Assembly: GCF_014640555.1 (NCBI RefSeq)
Contig: NZ_BMHE01000016.1
Coordinates: forward strand, 1 to 32,025
Length of the DNA stretch: 32,025 bases
Source of the DNA: Paenibacillus marchantiophytorum
GTDB lineage: Bacteria > Bacillota > Bacilli > Paenibacillales > NBRC-103111
Reading direction: 5' to 3'
Of the stretch, positions 24,912 to 32,025 are shown in pieces (position 1 is the first letter of the stretch; each line of letters starts with the position of its first letter). The position numbers and the translations under genes are program-made. The notes beneath the pieces are model-generated. The model saw only the letters and a program-made list of their open reading frames with translations, did no database searches and was not told the DNA's origin.

Positions 24912-25847
24912 ATGAAACCGATTATTTTGGATGTCGATACAGGTATTGATGATGCGTTAGCGATAAGTTATGCTGTAAATTCCCCTGAACTTGAGTTGTT
25001 GGGGGTAACGACTTGCTTCGGCAATGTAACGGTTCAGGAAGCCACCCGCAATACGCTGCTGGTTCTGGAGCATCTGGACAGCTCGCTGCCAGTTATCCCT
25101 GGCGCAGCTAAGCCGTTCTTCGTGAGCCGCGTGAAGGCGAGTGCGGTTCATATCCACGGCAGAGATGGCATGGGGAATACACTGAGCGATGGCAAGCTGC
25201 CTAAGCGCGAAGCATCGTCGCAATATGCGCCGCAGTTTATTATTGATCAAGTACGAAGCAGACCGCATCAGGTAACGATTATTACCGTAGCCGCGATGAC
25301 CAATCTTGCGCTGGCGATTATGCAGGCTCCTGACATTGTGAACCTGGTCGACAATGTCATCGTTATGGGCGGGGCTGTCACGCGCGCTGGCAATGCTACG
25401 CCACATGCGGAAGCGAACATCTATGCCGACCCGGAAGCAGCGGATTATGTCTTCGCCTCCGGCATTCCGATTACGCTCGTCGGTCTGGACGTGACGATGG
25501 AGACATTGCTGCCTAAGAAAGATGTCGAGGTGTGGCGGGACAAGCAGACGACGCTTGGGGACTTGATGGCCGACATGACGGACTTTTACATTGATGCCTA
25601 TGAAGACTTCTACCCAGGCATTGGCGGCTGTGGTCTGCACGACCCGCTTGCTGTAGGCGTAGCGATACATCCAGATTTCGTAACGACGTCCCCGATGCAT
25701 GTTCGGGTCGATCTTGAAGGTTTTCACACGCTGGGCCGTACGGTTGGAGACCTGCGCAGCAAGCCTGCCAATCAGCCTAATATGCAAGTTTGTTTGCAAG
25801 TAGACGCGGATCGTTTCCTGAAACATTTCCTAAGTAGAGTTGTTTAA
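24912..25847 (+). CDS. Nucleoside hydrolase 3
   Basis: The protein of 311 residues has the metal site ILDVDTGIDDALA (Asp7, 9, 13 and 14), VHIHGRDGMGN, VIVMGGAVTRAGNATPHAEANIY, GLDVTMETL and GLHDPLAVGVAIHP. It is another nucleoside N-ribohydrolase, closest in the window to hydrolase 2. The HGRDGMGNTLSDGKLP segment near the active site is longer than in the other two, which may alter base preference. AGGAGAACTGAG precedes the ATG. The gene closes the operon; a strong terminator begins about 30 bases after its stop. Confidence 0.92.
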   Translation: MKPIILDVDTGIDDALAISYAVNSPELELLGVTTCFGNVTVQEATRNTLLVLEHLDSSLPVIPGAAKPFFVSRVKASAVHIHGRDGMGNTLSDGKLPKREASSQYAPQFIIDQVRSRPHQVTIITVAAMTNLALAIMQAPDIVNLVDNVIVMGGAVTRAGNATPHAEANIYADPEAADYVFASGIPITLVGLDVTMETLLPKKDVEVWRDKQTTLGDLMADMTDFYIDAYEDFYPGIGGCGLHDPLAVGVAIHPDFVTTSPMHVRVDLEGFHTLGRTVGDLRSKPANQPNMQVCLQVDADRFLKHFLSRVV

Positions 25848-25878
25848 ATTTATCAAATCGTATATTAACGAAACGTGG

Positions 25879-25903
25879 CGGACTGGGCACAGTCCGTTTT
25901 TTT
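25879..25903 (+). terminator. Terminator of the ribose/nucleoside operon
   Basis: CGGACTG (25879-25885) and CAGTCCG (25890-25896) form a perfect stem around GGCA, followed by seven T. Confidence 0.92.
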
Positions 25904-25922
25904 CTTTTCGCAGGGAGGCATC

Positions 25923-26843
25923 ATGAAGTACATTCTATTCGTATTAGCCGGGGCATGCAGCTTCGGTATGTTATCGACGTTTGTTAAGAAAGCTTATGAG
26001 TCCGGCTTCAGTGTCGGCGATGTTGTCGGAAGTCAAAATCTTTTTGGTGTCATCATGTTGTGGATCTTGGTATTCGTATCGGTCAAATCGACCAAACAAG
26101 CGGCGGCTTCAAGCGCCTTCAAAGTCACCAAGCGACAAATCCTCCCGCTGATGGCGGTAGGAACCACAACAGGTTTAACGGGCATATTTTATTACGCGGC
26201 GCTGCAGTATATTTCCGCTTCTTTCGCCATCATTCTGCTGTTCCAATTCACCTGGATGGGCATCCTGTTGGAGGCTATCGTGGAACGCAAGCGTCCTGGC
26301 AAGGAAAAGCTGCTGTCACTCATTATTTTGTTTGTTGGAATTATCATGGCGAGCGGCTATATCGGCGGCGGCCAGGAAGCCATATCCTGGATAGGTGTGA
26401 TCCTAGGTCTGCTCGCTGCTGTGACGTATGCCCTGTTTATCTGGTTTAGCGGCAAGACGGCCAAACAGGTCTCTCCCATCACGCGAAGCGCTATTATGCT
26501 TACTGGCTCTTTCATTCTGGTCATGCTGGTATTTCCGCCGCATTTCCTTGTGAATGGTTCTTTGCATGAAGCGCTGCTGCCTTGGGCGTTGCTGCTTGCT
26601 TTCTTCGGTGTGGTGATTCCGCCTTTGTTCTTCGCTATTGGTGTACCCAAGATTGGCGGCGGGTTGGCGACGATTCTCAGCGCAGCTGAATTGCCGACGG
26701 CGGTCATTATGTCCTATGTCGTGCTGAGCGAGTCGGTGAACTGGCTGCAATGGTTAGGCGTCGTGGTGACGATGTGCGGCATCGCCCTGCCTGAGCTTGC
26801 GAAGCGAAGGAAGAGGCAGGGTATGATAAGCGCTCAAATGTAA
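25923..26843 (+). CDS. EamA/DMT-family membrane transporter
   Basis: The product has 306 residues, about ten membrane helices and two EamA repeats (roughly residues 3-135 and 150-290). Family features include the first-helix pattern FVLAGACSFGMLSTFVKKAYE and the C-terminal ELPTAVIMSYVVLSESVNWLQWLGVVVTMCGI (given in two parts in the protein's last third). It probably exports or imports small metabolites; the substrate is unknown. The start at 25923 follows GGGAGG by four bases, and an in-frame ATG at 25875 falls before the operon terminator and is rejected. The gene lies only about 20 bases after the nucleoside operon terminator, so it could receive read-through. The MerR-type regulator gene follows after 66 bases. 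Confidence 0.87.
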   Translation: MKYILFVLAGACSFGMLSTFVKKAYESGFSVGDVVGSQNLFGVIMLWILVFVSVKSTKQAAASSAFKVTKRQILPLMAVGTTTGLTGIFYYAALQYISASFAIILLFQFTWMGILLEAIVERKRPGKEKLLSLIILFVGIIMASGYIGGGQEAISWIGVILGLLAAVTYALFIWFSGKTAKQVSPITRSAIMLTGSFILVMLVFPPHFLVNGSLHEALLPWALLLAFFGVVIPPLFFAIGVPKIGGGLATILSAAELPTAVIMSYVVLSESVNWLQWLGVVVTMCGIALPELAKRRKRQGMISAQM

Positions 26844-26909
26844 GGCATGACAGGAATTCCAATCGAGCATGCCGAATTCTTCCACATAGGTATAGGAGGG
26901 AAGCCGACC

Positions 26910-27761
26910 ATGCAAGGATACACGGTAGGACAGACTGCGAAGATATGCCAGACTTCGATCCAAACGCTTCATTTCTATGACAAAATAGGGCTTGTAAAGC
27001 CGCATAGAGTGGATGCCCAGAATGGGTATCGCTATTATTCGAGCCATGATATTTTGGCTATTAAGGTTGTTCAGGATCTGCAAAGCATGCAATTTACGCT
27101 TGAGCAGGTCGGGCAGATGTTCAAAAATAACAGCATGGCCAGTATCCCTGAGCTGATGAGTGCGAAGAAAGCGGAGGCCGAAGAAACCATTCGCACGCTT
27201 CAAACCGTTGTCGGAACCATTGATGAGCGGTTGAAGCATTTGGAAGACCATAGTCAGCTGCGCAAGGCTTTTGAAGAAACGGATTATTATTTGGAACTGC
27301 AAACGTATCCGGATCGTTTCATGGCGTATGAACGCCAAAATGCTGTATGCGGCATGGAATCCTCCGTGATCCGTTTCATGGCTTTATTTGACCAGATCAA
27401 AGAGCATGGGTTGACGGCGGATGGCTACTTCTGGACGATCTACCACGAGGATCTGCTGACATTCGACCGCAACGACTCAGATATCGAGGTTTGTATTCCC
27501 GTACTGCCTTGCGAGCATGAACCATCGTTCACAAGATGGTTGCCTGGCGGTGACTACATATCGGCAGTATTCGCCGGGTTCCCGAACGAGGAATCGTGCA
27601 AAGGTCTCTATAGACGTCTGAGGCAGTGGATGAACGAAAATGGTTACGAAGAGAACGGTCCTGTATTGGAACGTTATCTGGTTGATTTTACTCATATGAG
27701 GAATGTCGAAGAGTTTATCGTCGATTTGCAAATTCCTGTAAAACGCGTATTGACCCTATAG
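26910..27761 (+). CDS. MerR-family transcriptional regulator with effector-binding domain
   Basis: The protein has 283 residues. The N-terminal winged helix-turn-helix (YTVGQTAKICQTSIQTLHFY, then KIGLVKP and GYRYYSS) covers about residues 3-75. A helical dimerisation segment (about 80-125) and a GyrI/BmrR-like ligand-binding domain (about 130-283) follow. Such proteins activate drug-efflux or metabolic genes when a small molecule binds; a likely target is the neighbouring EamA transporter or the exporter 1.1 kb downstream, which is inference. The start at 26910 is set by AGGAGGGAAG upstream; an in-frame ATG at 26847 lacks a site. Its stop codon is part of the terminator hairpin. Confidence 0.88.
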   Translation: MQGYTVGQTAKICQTSIQTLHFYDKIGLVKPHRVDAQNGYRYYSSHDILAIKVVQDLQSMQFTLEQVGQMFKNNSMASIPELMSAKKAEAEETIRTLQTVVGTIDERLKHLEDHSQLRKAFEETDYYLELQTYPDRFMAYERQNAVCGMESSVIRFMALFDQIKEHGLTADGYFWTIYHEDLLTFDRNDSDIEVCIPVLPCEHEPSFTRWLPGGDYISAVFAGFPNEESCKGLYRRLRQWMNENGYEENGPVLERYLVDFTHMRNVEEFIVDLQIPVKRVLTL

Positions 27762-27785
27762 TTGCTATAGGGTTTATTTTTATTT
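27753..27785 (+). terminator. Terminator overlapping the MerR gene stop
   Basis: ACCCTATAG (27753-27761) and CTATAGGGT (27765-27773) form a perfect 9-base stem around TTG, followed by a T-rich stretch. The 5' arm includes the stop codon TAG. Confidence 0.85.
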
Positions 27786-27830
27786 TATAAGGCTGGTTAA
27801 CCGGCGATAAACACTTAGGAGGATGGAAGG

Positions 27831-28760
27831 ATGGAAGTCATTTTAGGAACGGGACCATTGGGTCGAGCTGTGATGAAAGAACTTTTACGCAAAGGGAAAA
27901 AGGTTAGAATGGTCAATTCTTCGGGAAAAGCGAATGTCCCTGGCGATGTTGAGGTGGTACAGGGCGATCTGATGAGCGAAATCGGAGCGCTAGCGGCATT
28001 GAAGGGGGCAACCCGTGTATTCCAGTGTGCAGCCCCTCCTTATCACAAGTGGGAGGGCTTGTTTCAGCAAATGATGAGCTGTATTACCCAAGCAGCAGCC
28101 TTCCATCAAGCCAGTTTGATCATGGGAGACAATCTCTATATGTATGGAGAAGTTCAAGGACCTATGCATGAGGGGCTGCCTTATAAGGCGCATACGCGCA
28201 AAGGGAAAGTGCGAGCAGAAGTCGCTCAGAACCTCCTGAATTTGCATAACCAAGGCATACTTAAGGTGGCCATCGGCAGAGGATCGGACTTTTATGGACC
28301 GCATGCGGCGAATTCTTCATTTGGCGGGCGCTTTTTTGGGCCGCTGATAGCCGGGAAGTCGGTTGCTCTGATGGGGAACCCCGATCAACTGCACACAGTA
28401 ACCTACGTCGAGGACTTTGGCCGAGCCCTTGTCGTCCTGAGTGAGCATGAGGATGCTCTCGGTCAGATCTGGCACGTGCCCCATGCGGAGACGGTAAGTG
28501 CTCGCAGGTTCGCAGAATTGGCTTTCGAGGCTGCGGGACACGCTCCGCGGATCGGCACGATGGGGCGTGGCATGCTGCGCATTGGCGGCTTATTCATACC
28601 CGCGGCACGCGAAATGATCGAAATGCTGTATGAATTTGAGCAGCCATTTGTGATGGATTGCACGAAATTTACGCAGCGATTTGGTGCGGTAATGACGCCA
28701 ACACCGCTTCGTACAGCGCTCAAGGAAACCGTGGCGTGGTACCGTACCCAAACCAAGTAA
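27831..28760 (+). CDS. NAD-dependent epimerase/dehydratase-like protein (atypical SDR)
   Basis: The product has 309 residues. The N-terminus VILGTGPLGRAVMKELL is a Rossmann dinucleotide-binding loop, and the rest follows the extended SDR plan (GDNLYMYGEVQG, AIGRGSDFYGP, HTVTYVEDFGRALV). The catalytic YxxxK of classical epimerases is not seen; the matching place reads HTRKGKVRAE, as in a recurring subgroup of epimerase-like proteins, so the reaction cannot be named. AGGAGG lies upstream of the ATG. A 14-base near-palindrome, GCTGGTTAACCGGC (27792-27805), lies in the leader and may be an operator. Confidence 0.83.
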   Translation: MEVILGTGPLGRAVMKELLRKGKKVRMVNSSGKANVPGDVEVVQGDLMSEIGALAALKGATRVFQCAAPPYHKWEGLFQQMMSCITQAAAFHQASLIMGDNLYMYGEVQGPMHEGLPYKAHTRKGKVRAEVAQNLLNLHNQGILKVAIGRGSDFYGPHAANSSFGGRFFGPLIAGKSVALMGNPDQLHTVTYVEDFGRALVVLSEHEDALGQIWHVPHAETVSARRFAELAFEAAGHAPRIGTMGRGMLRIGGLFIPAAREMIEMLYEFEQPFVMDCTKFTQRFGAVMTPTPLRTALKETVAWYRTQTK

Positions 28761-28808
28761 GAAGTTAAGCTACTTCTAGCGACGGATTCATTTTGTTTAT
28801 ATTCCGTT

Positions 28809-28852
28809 TAAAATAGACGTGTATGATCTGGTTAAAGAAGAAGATCATACAC
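28809..28852 (+). promoter_or_regulatory. Promoter -10 and inverted repeat upstream of the ABC exporter
   Basis: TAAAAT at 28809-28814 can serve as a -10 box; the -35 is poor. Directly downstream GTGTATGATCT (28819-28829) and AGATCATACAC (28842-28852) form a perfect 11-base inverted repeat with a 12-base spacer. Its position over the expected transcription start suits a repressor site, or it may act as a leader hairpin. No T run follows. Confidence 0.6.
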
Positions 28853-28893
28853 AGACGGATGTGAAGATCCGATCGGTAAAGGAGTAGATAGAT

Positions 28894-30690
28894 ATGAGAA
28901 CGGCAACTACAACGAAAGATGAGCTCAAGGGCAAGAGCAATTGGCGCGGTTTTATCCGCTTGCTGCTCCAAACCAATCCCCCCAAGCTTGTACTAGGCAT
29001 AGCATTAGGCTTGAGCGTGATCTCGACCTTGGTCAGTTTGGTTATCCCGCTGTTCACGAAGAATGTCGTCGACAGCTTCTCTATTGATTCGCTGAATTGG
29101 CTGCAGATTAGCGGAATGGCTATTGCTTTCGTCGCCTCGGCGATCGCCTCTGGCGTTTCCGTCTACTTGCTGAATTTCGCAGGACAGCGGGTTGTGGCCG
29201 GCATTAGAGAGCGACTATGGAAAAAGCTGCTCGTGCTGCCGGTTAGCTATTATGACAACCACCAGACAGGCGACACGATTTCTCGCATGACGAACGACAC
29301 CGCCGTTATTAAAGGTTTGATCGCGGAGCATATGTCAGGCTTCATTACAGGTATTATTTCGATTGTCGGGTCCATCGTCGTTTTGATTTATATGGATTGG
29401 AAAATGACACTCATCATGTTCAGCGTATTTCCCATTGCATTCGTAATTCTCTTCCCGCTGGGTCGACAAATGTTCAAAATATCCAAAGGCATGCAAGCAG
29501 AGACGGCCAGCTTCACATCGGTGCTTAATCGGGTGTTGTCGGAAATACGTCTTGTCAAAGCCGCTAATGCTGAGCCTGTCGAATATAAAGAAGGCAGCAC
29601 AGGCATTCAGAAGTTGTTCAAGTTTGGCTTAAAAGAAGGCCGCATCCAAGCGTTGATGGCGCCGCTAGTTACCTTCGTTATGCTTATGCTATTCGTTGTG
29701 CTTTTTGGCTATGGCGGCACACGTGTAGCCTCGGGAGCGATCACGGCCGGGCAGTTAGTCGCCTTCATGTTGTATTTGTTCCAAATAGTTATGCCGATTA
29801 CGCAAATTACGCAGTTCTTTAATCAAGCGCAGAAAGCTATGGGGGCTACAGACACGATTCTCAATGTGCTCGATTACGAAGAAGAGAACCCGCATGCTGG
29901 CGTCCCAGTTGCGAACGCTTCGCAATCGCTGCTGTTCGATCAGGTGACATACGGGTACAAAGAAGGGGAACCTGTCTTGAAGAATGTCAGCTTCACCATG
30001 GAAGCGGGCAAGGTCACGGCTATCGTAGGGCCGAGCGGAAGCGGGAAGACGACGATGTTCTCGCTGTTGGAGCGGTTCTATACACCTCAGAAGGGGGCTA
30101 TCTCACTGGGTGATGAGGGCATTGATCAGTTCTCGCTCATCTCCTGGCGCAGCCAGATCGGGTATGTGTCGCAAGAGAGTCCGCTGATTGCGGGGACGAT
30201 TCGCGATAATATTTGTTACGGCTTGCAGCATAACGTGTCGATGGAAGAGCTGAGAAGAGCTTCGAAGATGGCCTATGCCGATGCTTTCATTGATGAACTC
30301 CCGCAGAAGTACGATACGGAAGTCGGGGAGCGCGGGATCAAGCTATCCGGCGGACAAAGACAACGGATTGCCATCGCTCGAGCCTTGCTGCGCGATCCGA
30401 AAATCCTAATGCTGGACGAGGCGACATCGAGTCTGGACAGCAAATCAGAGGTCGTTGTGCAGCAGGCCTTGCAGAATCTGATGCAAGGGCGCACGACACT
30501 TGTCATCGCGCACCGCTTATCGACGGTCGTCGATGCCGACCAAATCATTTTCCTCGACAAAGGCGTTGTCACGGGCAGCGGCACGCATCAGCAATTGGTG
30601 GAATCACACGAGATGTACCGCGAGTTCGCGACACAGCAATTGCAGCTGCAGGAGCAGATGGTTGCGGAGCATGCGCCTGGTGTGTCGTAA
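28894..30690 (+). CDS. ABC exporter half-transporter (BmrA/LmrA-like)
   Basis: The protein has 598 residues. About 30-330 form a six-helix type IV exporter membrane domain, and about 345-580 an ATPase domain with Walker A GPSGSGKTT (about 378), signature LSGGQRQRIAIARALL (about 483), Walker B ILMLDEATSSLD and the H-loop AHRLST. It should act as a homodimer that exports drugs or lipophilic compounds; length and domain order match BmrA of Bacillus subtilis. AAAGGAG is nine bases before the ATG. Control may run through the inverted repeat upstream. A terminator lies about 30 bases after the stop. Confidence 0.92.
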   Translation: MRTATTTKDELKGKSNWRGFIRLLLQTNPPKLVLGIALGLSVISTLVSLVIPLFTKNVVDSFSIDSLNWLQISGMAIAFVASAIASGVSVYLLNFAGQRVVAGIRERLWKKLLVLPVSYYDNHQTGDTISRMTNDTAVIKGLIAEHMSGFITGIISIVGSIVVLIYMDWKMTLIMFSVFPIAFVILFPLGRQMFKISKGMQAETASFTSVLNRVLSEIRLVKAANAEPVEYKEGSTGIQKLFKFGLKEGRIQALMAPLVTFVMLMLFVVLFGYGGTRVASGAITAGQLVAFMLYLFQIVMPITQITQFFNQAQKAMGATDTILNVLDYEEENPHAGVPVANASQSLLFDQVTYGYKEGEPVLKNVSFTMEAGKVTAIVGPSGSGKTTMFSLLERFYTPQKGAISLGDEGIDQFSLISWRSQIGYVSQESPLIAGTIRDNICYGLQHNVSMEELRRASKMAYADAFIDELPQKYDTEVGERGIKLSGGQRQRIAIARALLRDPKILMLDEATSSLDSKSEVVVQQALQNLMQGRTTLVIAHRLSTVVDADQIIFLDKGVVTGSGTHQQLVESHEMYREFATQQLQLQEQMVAEHAPGVS

Positions 30691-30718
30691 GCAGGGTTCG
30701 TTGTTGGAAATCATTCAA

Positions 30719-30748
30719 GTCGTTCCGGATGTCGGAGCGGCTTTTTTT
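30719..30748 (+). terminator. Terminator after the ABC exporter
   Basis: GTCGTTCCG and CGGAGCGGC pair (two G-U wobbles) around a five-base loop, followed by seven T (30742-30748). Confidence 0.8.
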
Positions 30749-30832
30749 GTGTTGAAGGAACTCGGTGTAAGCGAGTGAAGTGTAAGTGGAAAGCATTGAC
30801 CAGTCAAGTTTGAATGGGTGCCATTTAATTAA

Positions 30833-30854
30833 TAGCGGTAATTTAGCGGTAATT
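30833..30854. repeat. Tandem 11-base repeat
   Basis: TAGCGGTAATT occurs twice in direct succession, immediately before the start of the shortened Fic gene. Confidence 0.8.
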
Positions 30855-30867
30855 ATAACGTCCTAGG

Positions 30868-31638
30868 TTGAGCGAGTATAGAGAGCAGCAAAATAAAGTA
30901 GGAGAGCGGAATCTTTCTGGGTTTTACTTGCCGCCTGAGCCGAATGATGTAGCTACACTTATGGAGGATCTTGTTGCTTGGATTAATTCCCCTAATACAT
31001 TTGAATTGTCACCGCCTATACGGGCAGGCATTGCGATGTGGCAACTATTGACCATCCATCCTTATATGGACGGCAACGGACGTACCGCTCGTATGATTGC
31101 GACATACCTATTACGACGCGGCGGTTTTGGTCTGAAAAGTCTATTCGTTCTAGAAAATTTTTACGATCGTAATTTGAATGAATACTATAAGGCTCTGCAA
31201 ATGGGACTTTCACATAATTACTATTTTGGCCGCCATAATGCGGATATTACACAGTGGCTTGAATATTTTTTGAACGGTCTTGCCGAGGTGTATACACAAG
31301 CTGCTAGCATCGTTCAGGAAAAAAATAGTGAGCTGTTAAAGGTCGAGCCGGAGTTAATACGGAAATTGGATATAGAGCAGCGTCAGGTTCTTAGGGAACT
31401 TGTTTTTAAACAAGAAATGCTAACCATCACAGAGTTGGTTATTTTACTTAGGAAAAGCGAAAAAACCATTCGAGAAAAGGTGAAACGCTGGATTCAAGAT
31501 GGTTTCTTAGAACCCAAAGATCCTGATGCTCAGCGTATTAGAACTGTTATTCTAACTCAGTGGTATGACGAGTTAGCCGGCGATATTAGGAAAGAACCAG
31601 AAAGGTTTGCCTATCTATTAGGTAAGAATGAAAGTTAG
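30868..31638 (+). CDS. Fic family protein, probably 5'-truncated
   Basis: The open frame gives 256 residues from a TTG codon. The Fic core is present: YREQQNKVG, the LPPEPNDVATLMEDLVAWIN segment, the active-site loop HPYMDGNGRTAR (His64, Arg72) and, at about 165-235, a winged-helix-like C-terminal domain. Fic enzymes transfer AMP or similar groups from nucleotides to target proteins. Related proteins carry 100 or more further residues, including the Fic_N part and often an inhibitory helix. Here an in-frame stop (TAA) lies three codons before the TTG, no ribosome binding site is seen, and no N-terminal remnant is found in other frames upstream. The gene is thus probably a decayed fragment, or is translated weakly without its regulatory part. 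Confidence 0.7.
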   Translation: MSEYREQQNKVGERNLSGFYLPPEPNDVATLMEDLVAWINSPNTFELSPPIRAGIAMWQLLTIHPYMDGNGRTARMIATYLLRRGGFGLKSLFVLENFYDRNLNEYYKALQMGLSHNYYFGRHNADITQWLEYFLNGLAEVYTQAASIVQEKNSELLKVEPELIRKLDIEQRQVLRELVFKQEMLTITELVILLRKSEKTIREKVKRWIQDGFLEPKDPDAQRIRTVILTQWYDELAGDIRKEPERFAYLLGKNES

Positions 31639-31862
31639 GGTTAGTTTTCTCGATATATAAGTATTGGCGTCCACCGCAGTCTTCTTTGCTTTGGAGGTCT
31701 TCGCTCCCAAAGGGCATCTAATGAACTGTATGATGCTTATAGACCGGAAAATGGCTACTTTGGAGATGTAATGAACGGAGTTGGCGCTACCCGGCACTAT
31801 ATTGGCCGATTGGTGATCATTTGCTTGAAATAGAGCATCTGGCATTCATTAGATTTTCAGAG
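31639..31862. other. Non-coding stretch after the Fic gene
   Basis: No gene with a start and ribosome binding site is seen. An open stretch in the Fic reading frame from about 31645 to 31830 encodes a segment with NGYFGDVMNGVGATRHYIG that I do not recognise. It has no start signal and may be a remnant or chance. Confidence 0.3.
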
Positions 31863-31863
31863 T

Positions 31864-32025
31864 GAGATCTTCTAGCTTTGCAATCGCGCGGAGATAAGAG
31901 AACGTCAAGCCACGATACTAGCAGAATGTGTCATGATCGCGAGTTTGAGGGAACTACAGTACGCTATCATTCTGAAAACCGCCATATTCCACACCAGGGG
32001 GAACTACGATCCGCTATTTCACCAT
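31864..32025 (+). repeat. Second copy of the dispersed repeat of 12531-12694, cut by the window end
   Basis: The 162 bases align end to end with 12531-12694, at roughly 80% identity by eye. They include two motif units, 31947-31967 and 31996-32020, in the same order and at the same spacing. The element probably continues past the window. Confidence 0.8.

Noticed and set aside
24957..25826. Antisense open frame of 289 codons inside nucleoside hydrolase 3
   Set aside because: It has no ribosome binding site and no recognisable motif, and it lies entirely opposite a strongly supported gene.
26847..26909. N-terminal extension of the MerR-type regulator
   Set aside because: The extension lacks a ribosome binding site, while AGGAGGG lies directly before the inner ATG at 26910, where the family's N-terminus begins.
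31618..31845. Minus-strand open frame of 75 codons after the Fic gene
   Set aside because: It has no ribosome binding site and overlaps the end of the Fic frame; the protein has no recognisable features.

Overview
The window looks like chromosomal DNA of a Paenibacillus-type, spore-forming member of the Bacillota. The grounds are strong AGGAGG-type ribosome binding sites, mid-range base composition, two tiny YjcZ-type sporulation genes, a YdjO-like cold-inducible zinc-ribbon gene beside a cold-shock gene, a purine riboswitch with an intrinsic terminator, and a NupNOPQ-like nucleoside ABC system. No rRNA, tRNA, CRISPR, prophage or transposase gene was found. The genus is inference; the gene content is read from the sequence.

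Layout, left part. 1-262 is non-coding and carries two units of a dispersed repeat. Next come a YVTN/YncE-type beta-propeller protein (263-1378, -), a membrane-anchored amidohydrolase (1561-2673, +) and a purine-type deaminase of the amidohydrolase superfamily (2677-4011, -). The deaminase is preceded by a guanine-class purine riboswitch whose P1 3' strand lies inside the terminator stem, the architecture of an ON switch. A membrane-anchored multicopper-oxidase-like protein (4274-6310, -) has lost ligands in every copper motif. A cold-shock gene (6658-6858) with a terminator-like leader is followed by ydjO (6965-7192), an M23 endopeptidase (7333-8736), a YugO-like K+ channel (8784-9818, -) and an XPD/DinG-type helicase with an N-terminal PD-(D/E)XK nuclease domain (9894-12215).

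Middle part. 12216-12971 is non-coding and holds five units of the dispersed repeat. Then come two yjcZ-like genes, an iron-dependent alcohol dehydrogenase (13576-14739, -) and a membrane diguanylate cyclase (14967-15998). From 16352 to 25847 nine genes lie on the + strand with gaps of at most 36 bases and no terminator seen between them: a LacI-type regulator, ribokinase, a four-gene BMP-type nucleoside ABC importer and three tandem nucleoside hydrolases. Together they read as a complete hydrolytic route: nucleosides are imported, split into base and ribose, and the ribose is phosphorylated to ribose 5-phosphate. A strong promoter and two LacI/CcpA-like operators precede the operon, and a clean terminator ends it (25879-25903).

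Right part. An EamA-type transporter, a MerR-family regulator, an SDR/epimerase-like protein and a BmrA-like ABC exporter follow, the last behind a conspicuous inverted repeat. The window closes with a Fic protein that appears to have lost its N-terminal part and a second copy of the dispersed repeat found at 12531. The most noteworthy items are the ON-type guanine-class riboswitch on a deaminase gene, the degenerate copper-oxidase scaffold, the cold-shock leader terminator, the single-transcript nucleoside/ribose operon and the dispersed repeat family.
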